64,000 bases of DNA from Flavobacteriaceae bacterium (GCA_009886625.1 QXZA01000004.1:1-64000), one strand, 5' to 3'; positions 9,397 to 17,791 are shown, numbered from the stretch's first letter. The notes: generated by a model not told the origin, from the letters alone. A program made the numbers and translations.

Positions 9397-10959
9397 TTAA
9401 TTTCCTGGTTGTGTTATAGTAAAGTTCTCTTTGACTTTGGCTTCATCTACCATTTCTTTAACTTCTTTGAGAAGTTGTTTCGCATCATAAATCACCCCTT
9501 GACGTATGGTGTATTTTACTCCGCCAACACGAACAACCTCATTATCTTCGGTTAGTTTAATGGCTCCTGTACCATAAAGTACTTTTAAGTTTTGAAGTGG
9601 ATTTTCTTCAACAATGACAAAGTCTGCACTTTTTCCAATTTCTATAGATCCTGTTTCATCAGATATTCCAAGAGCTTCTGCACCATTTAGAGTTGCAGAT
9701 CGAATGATTTCAAGCGGATGAAACCCTGCTTCTCTGAGCAATTCCATTTCACGGATGTAAGCAAATCCATATAATTGAAAGATAAATCCTGAATCTGAAC
9801 CGGTTGCAATTCGTCCGCCTCTATTTTTATATTCGTTGATAAAGGTCATCCAAAGATTGAAGTTTTCTTTCCAAGCAACTTCTTCTTCAGTTCCCCAATA
9901 ATGCCAATACGAGCCGTGAGAAATTTTACTTGGCTGATAAAAACGCCAAAGTGAGGGGAGGGTGTAATCTTCATGCCATTCTGCCCTTCTTGCTCGGTGT
10001 AAATCTCTGCTTGCTTCATATATATTGAAGGTAGGAACCATCGTGAAATCAAGAGATATCAGTTCGTTCATCACATCATTCCAGTGATCGGAATAGGGTT
10101 TTGCTGCTTGCTTCCAAAGTTTTCCTGCTTCTCCAAATCGGTGTTGTTCATTTTGATAATTATAATCAAGAGGATAGTCTTGAACGGTTCGATCATCAAA
10201 AAGAGCCTCGGGAAGCCCATACCAGTGTTCCATTGAAGTTAGACCAGCTCTTGCAGAATGTAAGACATTCCATCGAGCTACACTCAACTGCGCATGATGG
10301 GCAGCAGAACGTAATCCCAATTTTTTATTTTCATCCAAAGCAGCAGACATGATTTCTGGTTCAGCACCAAAAAATTTAATGCCATCAGCACCATTTTTTG
10401 TATTTTGTTTTACCCATTCTCGAGCTTGCTCAGGAGAACTTATTGGGGATTTGCTTCCTTGACCAAAACCTGTATAAGCTAGGATTCTGGGAGCAATAAT
10501 TTCATTTTTAGCACTTCGCTTTTTTAAATCCACAGCATACTGTATCCCTCTTCCACTGGGTTCTCTTACTGTAGTTACTCCGTGAGCCAACCAAAGTCTA
10601 AATACATATTCCCAATCTGCTCCTTGTGAAATTCCACCAATATGACCATGCATATCAATAAAACCCGGAAGAATAAACATACTAGCCGCATCTAACTCTT
10701 TTCCTCCATTTTTTAGTTTGGGACGTTTCTTGTCATGTATTGCTACCCCGGGATAACCCACCACGTCAATAGCCGTTATTTTGTCATTTTCTACTGTAAT
10801 GTCTACAGGTCCTATTGGAGGCGCACCATTTCCATTGATAAGTGTTACCCCTCTTATTATTAGTTGAGAGAAAGGGCCTTCAGATGGGCTTTGATTTTGA
10901 GCTACTGAAAAATTGAAAGAAACGATAAGGAATAAGAAAAAAGTGTGAAATGCTTTCAT
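9397..10959 (-). CDS. Secreted metal-dependent amidohydrolase
   Basis: 520 residues with a clear signal peptide (MKAFHTFFLFLIVSFNFSVA, cleavage before QNQ), so exported to periplasm or beyond. The amidohydrolase TIM barrel shows the metal motif HGHIGG near residue 104, a possible carbamylated Lys in GIKFFG, His ligands in AAHHAQ and MEHWYG, and the Asp in GSDSG near 392. The C-terminal sheet returns (SADFVIVEENPL). Substrate not deducible; imidazolonepropionase- and dipeptidase-like relatives exist. purU follows directly. Confidence 0.82.
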   Translation of the reverse strand: MKAFHTFFLFLIVSFNFSVAQNQSPSEGPFSQLIIRGVTLINGNGAPPIGPVDITVENDKITAIDVVGYPGVAIHDKKRPKLKNGGKELDAASMFILPGFIDMHGHIGGISQGADWEYVFRLWLAHGVTTVREPSGRGIQYAVDLKKRSAKNEIIAPRILAYTGFGQGSKSPISSPEQAREWVKQNTKNGADGIKFFGAEPEIMSAALDENKKLGLRSAAHHAQLSVARWNVLHSARAGLTSMEHWYGLPEALFDDRTVQDYPLDYNYQNEQHRFGEAGKLWKQAAKPYSDHWNDVMNELISLDFTMVPTFNIYEASRDLHRARRAEWHEDYTLPSLWRFYQPSKISHGSYWHYWGTEEEVAWKENFNLWMTFINEYKNRGGRIATGSDSGFIFQLYGFAYIREMELLREAGFHPLEIIRSATLNGAEALGISDETGSIEIGKSADFVIVEENPLQNLKVLYGTGAIKLTEDNEVVRVGGVKYTIRQGVIYDAKQLLKEVKEMVDEAKVKENFTITQPGN

Positions 10960-10980
10960 GAATATATTTTGTTCTAATAT

Positions 10981-11012
10981 AAAAAAAAACCTCCTGAATG
11001 AACAGGAGGTTT
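10981..11012 (-). terminator. Terminator of the porin-PII-amt operon
   Basis: On the minus strand a perfect ten-pair stem AAACCTCCTG/CAGGAGGTTT with a six-base loop is followed by a run of at least eight T. It lies 28 bases after the amt stop. Confidence 0.88.
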
Positions 11013-11039
11013 TAGGTAATATAAATTCAATTTTTACTC

Positions 11040-12281
11040 TTAGTGCTGGTTTAATCTGAAATCTGCGTATGCATCCATTCCATGTTCTGCTAAATCAAGC
11101 CCTTTGGTTTCTTCTTCAGCATCAACTCTAAGTCCTATAGTGTATTTAATTGCCACTAGGATAATAAAAGATGTAGTTACAGAAAATGCTCCTACAATTC
11201 CTACTCCTGCTAATTGAATCAAAAACTGATCAACACTAGCCATGGCTCCAAATACACCTACTGCAAGTGTTCCCCAAATGCCACAGATTAGGTGAACAGC
11301 AACAGCTCCCACTGGATCATCAAGTTTTAATTTATCAATTAAAGCAACTCCTAATACTATAATTACTCCCGCTACAATTCCAATAAGAATGGCATCGGTC
11401 GGACTCATTTGATCTGCGCCAGCTGTAATACCTACAAGTCCTCCCAATATACCATTCATAAACATTGTTAAGTCAAAGTTTTTGTACATTATGTTTGAGA
11501 AAATTGCAGCTGAAACACCACCCGCAGCTGCCGCTAAACAAGTAGTTACTAAAGTTAAGGAGGTCAATTCTGGGTCTGCAGAGAGAACAGACCCTCCGTT
11601 AAATCCAAACCATCCTAACCATAGGATTAATACACCTGCAGCAGCCAAAGGAATATTGTGTCCCGGTATAGCATTTGGCTTACCATCTTTTCTAAACTTT
11701 CCAATTCTAGCTCCTAATAAATAAATTGCAACCAGTGCAGCCCATCCCCCTACAGAGTGAACTAATGTGGAGCCTGCAAAGTCATAAAAACCCCAAGAAT
11801 CTAGGAATCCACCACCCCATTTCCATGAGCCGATAATAGGATATACTAGTCCTACATATACAATCGAAAATATCATAAATGCGTTTAGTTTGATACGTTC
11901 AGCTACTGCTCCAGATACGATGGTTGCCGCAGTAGCTGCGAACATTCCTTGAAATAAGAAGTCAGTCCACCAAGTGTATCCACCACTTGCATATTCAGCT
12001 GTCATGCCTCCTTCTGGGGCAGCAATACCAAACCCAGCAAATTTTAAAATTCCAAGCGAACCTTCTTCAAAACCTGGATACATTAAGTTGAATCCTCCTA
12101 GGCAGTAGAGAAGTAATCCAACAGAGATCACAAAAAAGTTTTTAAATAAAATATTGATTGTGTTTTTTTGGCGTGTCAATCCTATTTCAAGAAATGAGAA
12201 GCCGAGGTGCATAAAAAAGACTAGGGCTGTACAGATCATCATCCATACGTTATTGGCAGTAAAAAGTGCAATACTTTCCAT
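11040..12281 (-). CDS. amt: Ammonium transporter
   Basis: 413 residues with eleven predicted membrane segments. It carries the Amt/Rh pore: the twin histidines at HSVGGW (near H175) and AVHLICGIWG (near H330), and the family stretch GFNGGSVLS near 227-235. It conducts ammonium across the inner membrane, gated by a PII protein, and its gene directly follows that of the PII protein (24 bases apart). No C-terminal fusion is seen. Together with the barrel gene it forms an ammonium operon that feeds the glutamine synthetases at 1159-4551. Confidence 0.96.
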   Translation of the reverse strand: MESIALFTANNVWMMICTALVFFMHLGFSFLEIGLTRQKNTINILFKNFFVISVGLLLYCLGGFNLMYPGFEEGSLGILKFAGFGIAAPEGGMTAEYASGGYTWWTDFLFQGMFAATAATIVSGAVAERIKLNAFMIFSIVYVGLVYPIIGSWKWGGGFLDSWGFYDFAGSTLVHSVGGWAALVAIYLLGARIGKFRKDGKPNAIPGHNIPLAAAGVLILWLGWFGFNGGSVLSADPELTSLTLVTTCLAAAAGGVSAAIFSNIMYKNFDLTMFMNGILGGLVGITAGADQMSPTDAILIGIVAGVIIVLGVALIDKLKLDDPVGAVAVHLICGIWGTLAVGVFGAMASVDQFLIQLAGVGIVGAFSVTTSFIILVAIKYTIGLRVDAEEETKGLDLAEHGMDAYADFRLNQH

Positions 12282-12305
12282 AAAATTATTTTTAAAGTTT
12301 ATTTT

Positions 12306-12644
12306 TTAGTTTAAAGATTTACCTCCTTTTTCCCCAGTACGAATTCTATAAGCTTCGTCTACAGAAAGGATGAATATTTTTCCGTCTCCCACGTTATCAG
12401 TTGCTGCAGATTTAAGGATTGCATCAATGGTTGGTTGTACAAAATCATCGTTAACTACAATAGATATATAGCGTCTTTGGATTTCAGAAGTACTGTAACT
12501 AATTCCACGATATACGTGTCCTTCTTTTTCGTTTCCAACACCAGTTACATCCCAATAGCTAAAGAAGTTAACTTCAACATTGTGAAGGGATTCTTTGACT
12601 TGATCAAATTTTGATTTACGGATAATTGCTTCAATTTTTTTCAT
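12306..12644 (-). CDS. Nitrogen regulatory protein PII
   Basis: 112 residues, the standard PII length. It senses ATP/ADP and 2-oxoglutarate as a trimer and blocks Amt through its T-loop. Conserved parts are the N-terminus MKKIEAIIRKSKFDQV, the B-loop region GDGKIF near 87-92 and the C-loop RIRTGE near 101-106. The T-loop tyrosine corresponding to Tyr51 of E. coli is Tyr50 (RGISYSTSE); the residues after it differ from the enterobacterial MVDFLPK, as in other Bacteroidota. GlnK-like by position next to amt. Confidence 0.93.
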   Translation of the reverse strand: MKKIEAIIRKSKFDQVKESLHNVEVNFFSYWDVTGVGNEKEGHVYRGISYSTSEIQRRYISIVVNDDFVQPTIDAILKSAATDNVGDGKIFILSVDEAYRIRTGEKGGKSLN

Positions 12645-12687
12645 GAGTTATTATTTTTAATGTGATAAAATTTTAATGAATATACAT

Positions 12688-13710
12688 TTAAAAAGAATAT
12701 ATAGCAGCAACTACAAACGAAGACAAGCTATCTGCAGTTTCTGTTGGTGAGATTGCAAAGATCTCTGAAGAAGCAGAATCAATTCTAAATTCAGGCTTGA
12801 ATGTAAAATTTCCAGAAGTATAGCTTCCAGTTAACGTGAGTGAGAAATTGTCTGCATCCCCCTCGCTAACTAAAGCTCCAAAACCATCAGTTTCTGAGAA
12901 AAATTCTCCTCTTAATCCAATAGCAAAAGAATCAGAGGTAGTAAGTTGTGGGTATAAAGCAACTCCAGCAAAACCTGTATCGCCCGCAATTGAAGCAGTT
13001 GTAGCGTTTATTCCTAAGAAAAAGCTATCGGCAAGATCAAATCCACCTGTGTAGTCCAATTGAAAATAATCTTCTCCTGCCAATAAGTTGATATATTGAC
13101 CATAAAGACCCAATTGAGCACCGAATGCGGTGTAACGATCATAATTTGCTTCTGTTTGATCTGTTTGGTTGAAAACACCCAACATTAATGAGATGTTATC
13201 GGCTAAAGCGAAATCAGCTTTAACTCCTGTGTGAGAAAAGGGACCATATGAAAACATGTATGATGTAGAATAGTTGAAGTTAGCTGCTGGTGAGATTACT
13301 TCATAGCCTAAAAAAGTATTGAAATTTCCTAAAGTTATTCTAACACCCTCTGCTATATTGTAATAAGCATAGAGTTGGTTGACAAGTTCAGATGAATTTC
13401 CTACAGAACCAAATACTGCATCAGAACCTCTTGGCCCAAAAACAACATCTGCAACAAATCCTGATTTTTCTCCTTCATAAGAGACAATAAAATTTGCCAT
13501 GCCTAATGCAAAACCGTTTAGGTTAGCAAAAGAAGTTCCAGGAGCAACAGGATTTTCTGAAAAACTAGTTCTAAAATAAGTGTCTACAGTTCCACTAAAA
13601 TTAAAGCTTGGCGCAGCTTCAGATTCTTCTGTTTCTTGAGCCACTACCCCTGAGATATTAAACAAGGTTACAATAAAGCTTAGAATTAGTAAGTGTTTTA
13701 AATTTTTCAT
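12688..13710 (-). CDS. Outer-membrane beta-barrel porin-like protein
   Basis: About 340 residues from the Met at 13710: signal peptide MKNLKHLLILSFIVTLF..., cleaved before QETEE, an acidic linker, then alternating beta strands ending in the aromatic residue F of VVAAIYSF, a typical outer-membrane C-terminus. An in-frame codon at 13737 is not the start, because the -7 element TATTTTTG overlaps it. The protein resembles the putative porins (OprB/BBP2-like) of flavobacteria. First gene of the operon with PII and amt, so it may help nitrogen compounds cross the outer membrane; that role is inferred from position only. Confidence 0.72.
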   Translation of the reverse strand: MKNLKHLLILSFIVTLFNISGVVAQETEESEAAPSFNFSGTVDTYFRTSFSENPVAPGTSFANLNGFALGMANFIVSYEGEKSGFVADVVFGPRGSDAVFGSVGNSSELVNQLYAYYNIAEGVRITLGNFNTFLGYEVISPAANFNYSTSYMFSYGPFSHTGVKADFALADNISLMLGVFNQTDQTEANYDRYTAFGAQLGLYGQYINLLAGEDYFQLDYTGGFDLADSFFLGINATTASIAGDTGFAGVALYPQLTTSDSFAIGLRGEFFSETDGFGALVSEGDADNFSLTLTGSYTSGNFTFKPEFRIDSASSEIFAISPTETADSLSSFVVAAIYSF

Positions 13711-13734
13711 AAATATTATATTAAAGATTTTTGA

Positions 13735-13742
13735 CAAAAATA
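13735..13742 (-). promoter_or_regulatory. -7 element of the porin-PII-amt operon
   Basis: Minus-strand TATTTTTG matches TAnnTTTG, 25 bp before the start at 13710. No TTG occurs 17-23 bp upstream; a CCCC-N10-GGGG site centred 31 bp upstream of this element takes that place, as at an activator-dependent (class II) promoter. Confidence 0.55.
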
Positions 13743-13760
13743 AATTTTAAAGTACGTTGC

Positions 13761-13778
13761 CCCCTAAATTGATAGGGG
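13761..13778. promoter_or_regulatory. Putative nitrogen operator, proximal site
   Basis: CCCC (13761-13764), ten bases, GGGG (13775-13778); the inner bases extend the palindrome to CCCCTA-N6-TAGGGG. It is adjacent to the -7 element of the porin-PII-amt operon and has the same layout as the site between the glutamine synthetases. Confidence 0.48.
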
Positions 13779-13811
13779 TATAATTATATTTTTATTTATT
13801 TAAAAAATATA

Positions 13812-13829
13812 TCCCACATAAAATAGGGG
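13812..13829. promoter_or_regulatory. Putative nitrogen operator, distal site
   Basis: TCCC-N10-GGGG, seven of eight outer bases matching the proximal site. The two centres are 51 bp apart, close to five helical turns, so proteins bound there would lie on the same DNA face. Confidence 0.38.
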
Positions 13830-13883
13830 TATTGTAAAAATATAATAGAGAAATTGTTAAAATGACAGAAAAAGTGAGTTTAC

Positions 13884-14261
13884 TTAAGAATTTATAATCC
13901 GAACTAATGAAAAACCAGAAGCAACCATAATAAATCCACCAATCAGACTGATTGATACATAAGAGAGAAAAAGACTGTAGTTTCCTGACTTAAGAAACTC
14001 TAGTCCTTCATAACTAAAGGTAGAGAAAGTAGTTAACCCTCCACAAAACCCAATAACAGTAAAAAGATATAGTTCTGAACGTAATAAGTTTGACTTAAAA
14101 GCCCATCCTACTAATATTCCAATGATAAGACAACCAATAAGATTTGCAATTAATGTGGGCCAAGGAAAAGCACCCTTGGTAACAGGTATTAATTTTGAAA
14201 TCAGAAAACGAAACACACTTCCTACACCTCCTCCTAAAAAAATAAATAATAGTGTTTTCAC
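13884..14261 (-). CDS. crcB: Fluoride channel Fluc/CrcB
   Basis: 125 residues with four membrane helices, the length of a single Fluc subunit (a dual-topology dimer). Diagnostic motifs are GGGVGSVFRF near 10-19, the conserved Asn in LIANLIGC near 38-45 and the fluoride-lining GGLTTFSTFSYE near 74-85. It exports fluoride. The start overlaps the stop of the upstream small gene (ATGA). I see no fluoride riboswitch upstream. Confidence 0.92.
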   Translation of the reverse strand: MKTLLFIFLGGGVGSVFRFLISKLIPVTKGAFPWPTLIANLIGCLIIGILVGWAFKSNLLRSELYLFTVIGFCGGLTTFSTFSYEGLEFLKSGNYSLFLSYVSISLIGGFIMVASGFSLVRIINS

Positions 14262-14446
14262 TTTTGCGTTAAATATTTGATCAACAATAAAAGACTGAAT
14301 GCGATCATGAATCCTACTAGAACTTTATAACTCCCTTTAAAGTAATTGGGTTGATTTTTTTTATCCGTTTTGTAAGACAAATAAATGATTAATACAAAAG
14401 CGATGAAAAAACAAAGCCCAAAAATCAATTGACCAAAAGAAAACAT
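14258..14446 (-). CDS. Small two-helix membrane protein, unknown
   Basis: 62 residues with hydrophobic segments near 4-22 and 42-58 joined by a basic, hydrophilic loop (YKTDKKNQPNYFKGSYK). I do not recognise a characterised family. It overlaps crcB by four bases and is probably translated with it, which supports that it is a real gene. Confidence 0.6.
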   Translation of the reverse strand: MFSFGQLIFGLCFFIAFVLIIYLSYKTDKKNQPNYFKGSYKVLVGFMIAFSLLLLIKYLTQK

Positions 14447-14503
14447 GTTTTTAAATTTTGTCTAAATTTAGAAATAAATAATCCATTAACATCCAATATC
14501 ATT

Positions 14504-14896
14504 ATGATTAAAAAACCAATTGAGGCAGTAACTAAATTTCATGAAGCCTACGGACTAGGAATTGAAAATAAGCCGCAAGCAAATTTATCTGATAAAATAG
14601 TTGAATTACGCTATAATTTAATGAAAGAGGAAAATGAAGAATATTTACAGGCAGCTCAGGATAATGATCTTATAGAAATTGGTGACGCATTGGGTGATAT
14701 GTTTTACATATTATGTGGCACCATAATCGCTCATGGGTTTCAAGAAAAGATGGAGGCTATCTTTGAAGAAATACAACGGAGTAATATGAGTAAATTAGAT
14801 ACCGACGGGAAACCGATCTATAGAGAAGACGGAAAAGTGATGAAAGGACCGAATTATTTCAAGCCTGATTTAGAAAAGATCATAACAGCCGACTAG
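14504..14896 (+). CDS. MazG-like nucleoside triphosphate pyrophosphohydrolase
   Basis: 130 residues from the Met at 14504; the open frame extends 25 codons upstream but that part overlaps the divergent gene and is not conserved-looking. The all-alpha NTP-PPase fold shows the metal-binding set KEENEEYLQA and EIGDALGDMFYI, as in the PRA-PH/MazG superfamily. It probably cleaves a nucleotide to the monophosphate and PPi, as a house-cleaning or histidine-like function; substrate unknown. The C-terminus (KLDTDGKPIYREDGKVMKG) is typical of the variant that acts on modified nucleotides. It converges with ilvE, overlapping by four bases. Confidence 0.78.
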   Translation: MIKKPIEAVTKFHEAYGLGIENKPQANLSDKIVELRYNLMKEENEEYLQAAQDNDLIEIGDALGDMFYILCGTIIAHGFQEKMEAIFEEIQRSNMSKLDTDGKPIYREDGKVMKGPNYFKPDLEKIITAD

Positions 14897-15939
14897 TTTA
14901 CAGCTTGTCTCCAGCCAAAGGGATCTTCAGAGGCATTATACTGAATATTCACTAATTTTTCCTTCAATTTAAGAGCCAAAGGAGTTTGTTTAGGAAGGGT
15001 GTATGAAGTTTCTTGATGTGAAAAACTATGAATTGGAAGTACAACTACTGCGGTTCCTGTTCCAAAAACTTCTTCTAAACTTTCATTTTTATGAGCTTCT
15101 TTGAGTTCACTTATTTTGATAGGGCGTTCTTCTACAGGAATGCCTTCATGTTTGGCTATAGTAATAATACTTTTTCGAGTGATTCCATCCAATATTCTGT
15201 CATTGGTTGGTGACGTAATAAGAGTTCCGTCAATCTTGAAAAAGATATTCATGGTTCCTGCTTCTTCAAGATACTCATGTGTGCTTGCGTCGGTCCAAAT
15301 GATTTGCTGAAATCCTTTTTTAAGCGCTTCTGAAGTTGGATAAAATTGGGCTGCATAATTTCCTGCAGCTTTAGCATATCCCACGCCACCATTGGCAGCA
15401 CGACTATATTCTTCAGCAATTAAAACGTTTATTTCTCCCCCTGAATAGTATGACTTCACTGGTGCGCAAATGATCATGAAAGTATATTCCATTGAAGCAG
15501 ATGCTTGTACACTTGGTTGACTAGCAAAAACAAAAGGCCGAACGTATAATGAGTTTCCACTACCAGGGCGAACCCATTCTTGGTCAAGTTGTAAAATCGT
15601 ATTTAATCCTTCAAAAAAGTAAGACTCTGAAAATTCTGGAATCTGAAGACGCTTTGCAGAGAGATTAATTCGTTTAAAGTTTTCTTGTGGACGAAACAAC
15701 CACACTTTTTCGTTATCGTCTTTATATGCTTTCATTCCCTCAAATACTGCTTGACCATAGTGAAATACACTTGCTGAAGGATCTAGAGTTAGGGCTTGGT
15801 AAGGCTTTATCTCAGGAGTTTGCCATTTTCCATCACGAAAGTGACACAGAAACATGTGATCTGTAAATGTCTTTCCGAAAACTAGATTTTCGAAATCTAC
15901 CGAATTTATTTTAGTCTCTTGAACTCGTTTTACTTTCAT
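14893..15939 (-). CDS. ilvE: Branched-chain amino acid aminotransferase
   Basis: 348 residues, PLP fold type IV. It transfers the amino group of glutamate to the 2-oxoacids of valine, leucine and isoleucine. The PLP lysine lies in GVGYAKAAGNYA near 196-207; the phosphate and substrate residues are in FHYGQAVFEGMKAY (60-73), YVRPFVFAS and EAGTMNIFF. Length fits the eukaryote-like BCAT class used in flavobacteria. It completes the leucine pathway encoded at 30103-35874. Confidence 0.94.
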   Translation of the reverse strand: MKVKRVQETKINSVDFENLVFGKTFTDHMFLCHFRDGKWQTPEIKPYQALTLDPSASVFHYGQAVFEGMKAYKDDNEKVWLFRPQENFKRINLSAKRLQIPEFSESYFFEGLNTILQLDQEWVRPGSGNSLYVRPFVFASQPSVQASASMEYTFMIICAPVKSYYSGGEINVLIAEEYSRAANGGVGYAKAAGNYAAQFYPTSEALKKGFQQIIWTDASTHEYLEEAGTMNIFFKIDGTLITSPTNDRILDGITRKSIITIAKHEGIPVEERPIKISELKEAHKNESLEEVFGTGTAVVVLPIHSFSHQETSYTLPKQTPLALKLKEKLVNIQYNASEDPFGWRQAVN

Positions 15940-16063
15940 TACCTTCCATAAAGATTTAGGGTAAAATTAGTTTTTTTCTACATTTAAAAAAGGATAGAGA
16001 TTAATAAATGTAATTTTTTTTAAAAGCTTTACAAAATTCTCAATAAACTAGGGATTCAATCTT

Positions 16064-16071
16064 TATTTTTG
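16064..16071 (+). promoter_or_regulatory. -7 element of the mnmD-like gene
   Basis: TATTTTTG, an exact TAnnTTTG match 31 bp before the start codon. No good -33 TTG is seen. Confidence 0.35.
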
Positions 16072-16102
16072 ATTAATTAAGTTAAATTTAGATTAGTTTT
16101 CA

Positions 16103-16783
16103 ATGGGACATAAAAGGCATCAAATTATTACTGAAGACGGATCTTCTACTTTGCGAATAGATGATTTGAAAGAGACCTATCATTCCAGGCATGGGGCTGT
16201 TTTGGAATCTGATTTTGTTTATTTAAAAGAAGGTTTAGAATTTTGGTTAGATCAACATCCAAATCAATCTTGTCGAATTTTAGAATTAGGATATGGTACA
16301 GGTCTAATGACCTACCTGACCTATTTAAAATCACAAAAAGAAAAACTTGAAATTGAGTATGTAAGTTTGGAGGCATTTCCTTTGTCAAGTGCTGAAATTC
16401 AAACGTTAAACTACGAACAGTTTTTTCAAAATGATGTGGTTTCTCATCTTTTTAGTACGTTTAATCAACTTCCATGGGAGCAAAAAGAAGCGCTTACTTC
16501 ACATTTCAATTTGACAAAAAAGGAAATTAAATTTGAGGACTTTACTTTTGAATTTTCCTTTGATCTTATTTTTTACGATGCTTTTGGTTTTCATGCACAA
16601 CCCGAATTATGGTCAGAACAATGTATGTCAAGGTGCTATGAGTTATTAAATCCAAAGGGAGTTTGGGTGAGTTATTGCGCAAAAGGGAGTGTACGTAGAG
16701 GTTTGGAAAAAGCAGGATTTGAAACTTTTAGACTTCCGGGGCCCCCTGGAAAGCGTGAAATGTTAAGAGCTGTAAAGCATTAA
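16103..16783 (+). CDS. mnmD: tRNA 5-methylaminomethyl-2-thiouridine methyltransferase (stand-alone MnmC2-like)
   Basis: 226 residues. The SAM-binding loop is ILELGYGTGLM near 59-69; the C-terminal signature of this family is DAFGFHAQPELWSEQC followed by SYCAKGSVRRGLEKAGF and PGPPGKREMLRA. In enterobacteria this methyltransferase is fused to an FAD oxidase (MnmC); here it is a single domain, as is usual in Bacteroidota. It would methylate the wobble uridine of tRNAs for Lys, Glu and Gln. The next gene begins just after its stop. Confidence 0.85.
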   Translation: MGHKRHQIITEDGSSTLRIDDLKETYHSRHGAVLESDFVYLKEGLEFWLDQHPNQSCRILELGYGTGLMTYLTYLKSQKEKLEIEYVSLEAFPLSSAEIQTLNYEQFFQNDVVSHLFSTFNQLPWEQKEALTSHFNLTKKEIKFEDFTFEFSFDLIFYDAFGFHAQPELWSEQCMSRCYELLNPKGVWVSYCAKGSVRRGLEKAGFETFRLPGPPGKREMLRAVKH

Positions 16784-16788
16784 ATGTG

Positions 16789-16796
16789 TACTTTTG
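16789..16796 (+). promoter_or_regulatory. -7 element before the epimerase gene
   Basis: TACTTTTG matches TAnnTTTG and lies just upstream of the Met at 16807, inside an upstream extension of the frame; it supports the later start. Confidence 0.35.
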
Positions 16797-16806
16797 CAAA
16801 AAAAAG

Positions 16807-17724
16807 ATGAAGCTACTCATCACTGGGGCTACGGGTCTTGTAGGGAAAGAATTGGTGAAAAAAGCTCAAGCTAGTGGCTTGGAAATACACTTTTTGACAA
16901 CTCAACAATCTAAAATAAATAGTATCGATGATGCCAAAGGATTTTATTGGAATCCTGAATGCCAACAAATAGACACTTCATGTTTTGAAGGGGTAAGTAC
17001 GATTGTCCATTTGGCTGGAGCAACCATCTCAAAAAGATGGACTACTGCTTATAAAAAGACGATCTTATCCAGTAGGATTCAAACCACTCAGTTGCTATTC
17101 AACAGATTGAATAATTTGGAAGGAGATCATAACGTTACACAGTTAGTTACAGCTTCTGCAATTGGAGTATATCCCTCTGACTTCGATCAAACTGTGGATG
17201 AGAAAACTCAAGTGGCTCCGAATAGTTTTATGGAAAAGGTCGTAATTGATTGGGAGCAAGAATCTGACAGTTTTAAGACCTTAGGAGTTAAAGTAAATAA
17301 GCTTCGTATCGGTTTGGTATTGGCAGCTCACGGCGGAGTAGTGGCTAGCCTAAAAGTGCCTACTTTATTTGGCTTGGGTGCTGCTTTTGGAAATGGAAAG
17401 CAAGGGCAGTCATGGATTCATCTCTCTGATTTAGTCTCTCTGTTTTTGTATGCAATTGATAAACAATGGGAGGGGACTTTTAATGCGGTGGCTCCCAATC
17501 CTGTATCTCAATCTCGCTTTATATCTGCATTGGCAAAGTCACTTAAAAGACCTCATATTTTTCCTCCGCTACCAAAATTTTTAATTCAACTTTTAGTTGG
17601 AGAAATGAGTAGTTTAGTATTGGACAGTCACTGGGTAAGTGCACAAAAAGTGTTGGATAATGGCTTTGTTTTTGAACATGAAAAAATCAATTCTGCATTG
17701 GAATCTATTTTTAATGAAAAGTAG
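16807..17724 (+). CDS. NAD(P)-dependent epimerase, TIGR01777 family
   Basis: 305 residues from the Met at 16807, where the nucleotide-binding loop MKLLITGATGLVGKEL begins at once; an upstream in-frame Met would add seven residues over a -7 element. The short-chain dehydrogenase fold is followed by the C-terminal DUF1731 segment (RPHIFPPLPKFLIQLLVGEMSSLVLDS), as in YfcH and SulA-like proteins. The reaction is unknown for this family; a sugar-nucleotide epimerase fold is all that can be stated. Confidence 0.85.
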   Translation: MKLLITGATGLVGKELVKKAQASGLEIHFLTTQQSKINSIDDAKGFYWNPECQQIDTSCFEGVSTIVHLAGATISKRWTTAYKKTILSSRIQTTQLLFNRLNNLEGDHNVTQLVTASAIGVYPSDFDQTVDEKTQVAPNSFMEKVVIDWEQESDSFKTLGVKVNKLRIGLVLAAHGGVVASLKVPTLFGLGAAFGNGKQGQSWIHLSDLVSLFLYAIDKQWEGTFNAVAPNPVSQSRFISALAKSLKRPHIFPPLPKFLIQLLVGEMSSLVLDSHWVSAQKVLDNGFVFEHEKINSALESIFNEK

Positions 17725-17734
17725 TAGTGACAAT

Positions 17735-17765
17735 TTGACAATTTTTTATTGTGGCAGTACTTTTG
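17735..17765 (+). promoter_or_regulatory. Promoter of the grpE-dnaJ operon
   Basis: TTG (17735-17737, within TTTGACA), 20 bases, then TACTTTTG (17758-17765): a complete TTG/TAnnTTTG promoter 27 bp before grpE. The -33 element overlaps the second half of a TGACA-N3-TGACA repeat (17728-17740) that also occurs upstream of dnaK. Confidence 0.75.
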
Positions 17766-17791
17766 TACTACTACAAAACTTCTAAATTAGA

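Noticed and set aside
13737-13737. Upstream in-frame start of the porin-like gene
   Set aside because: The -7 element TATTTTTG overlaps it, and the signal peptide begins properly at the later Met at 13710.
13761-13829. CCCC...GGGG hairpins as crcB terminators
   Set aside because: No T run follows the better stem on the minus strand, the stems are short, and the same pattern occurs between two divergent genes where no terminator is needed.
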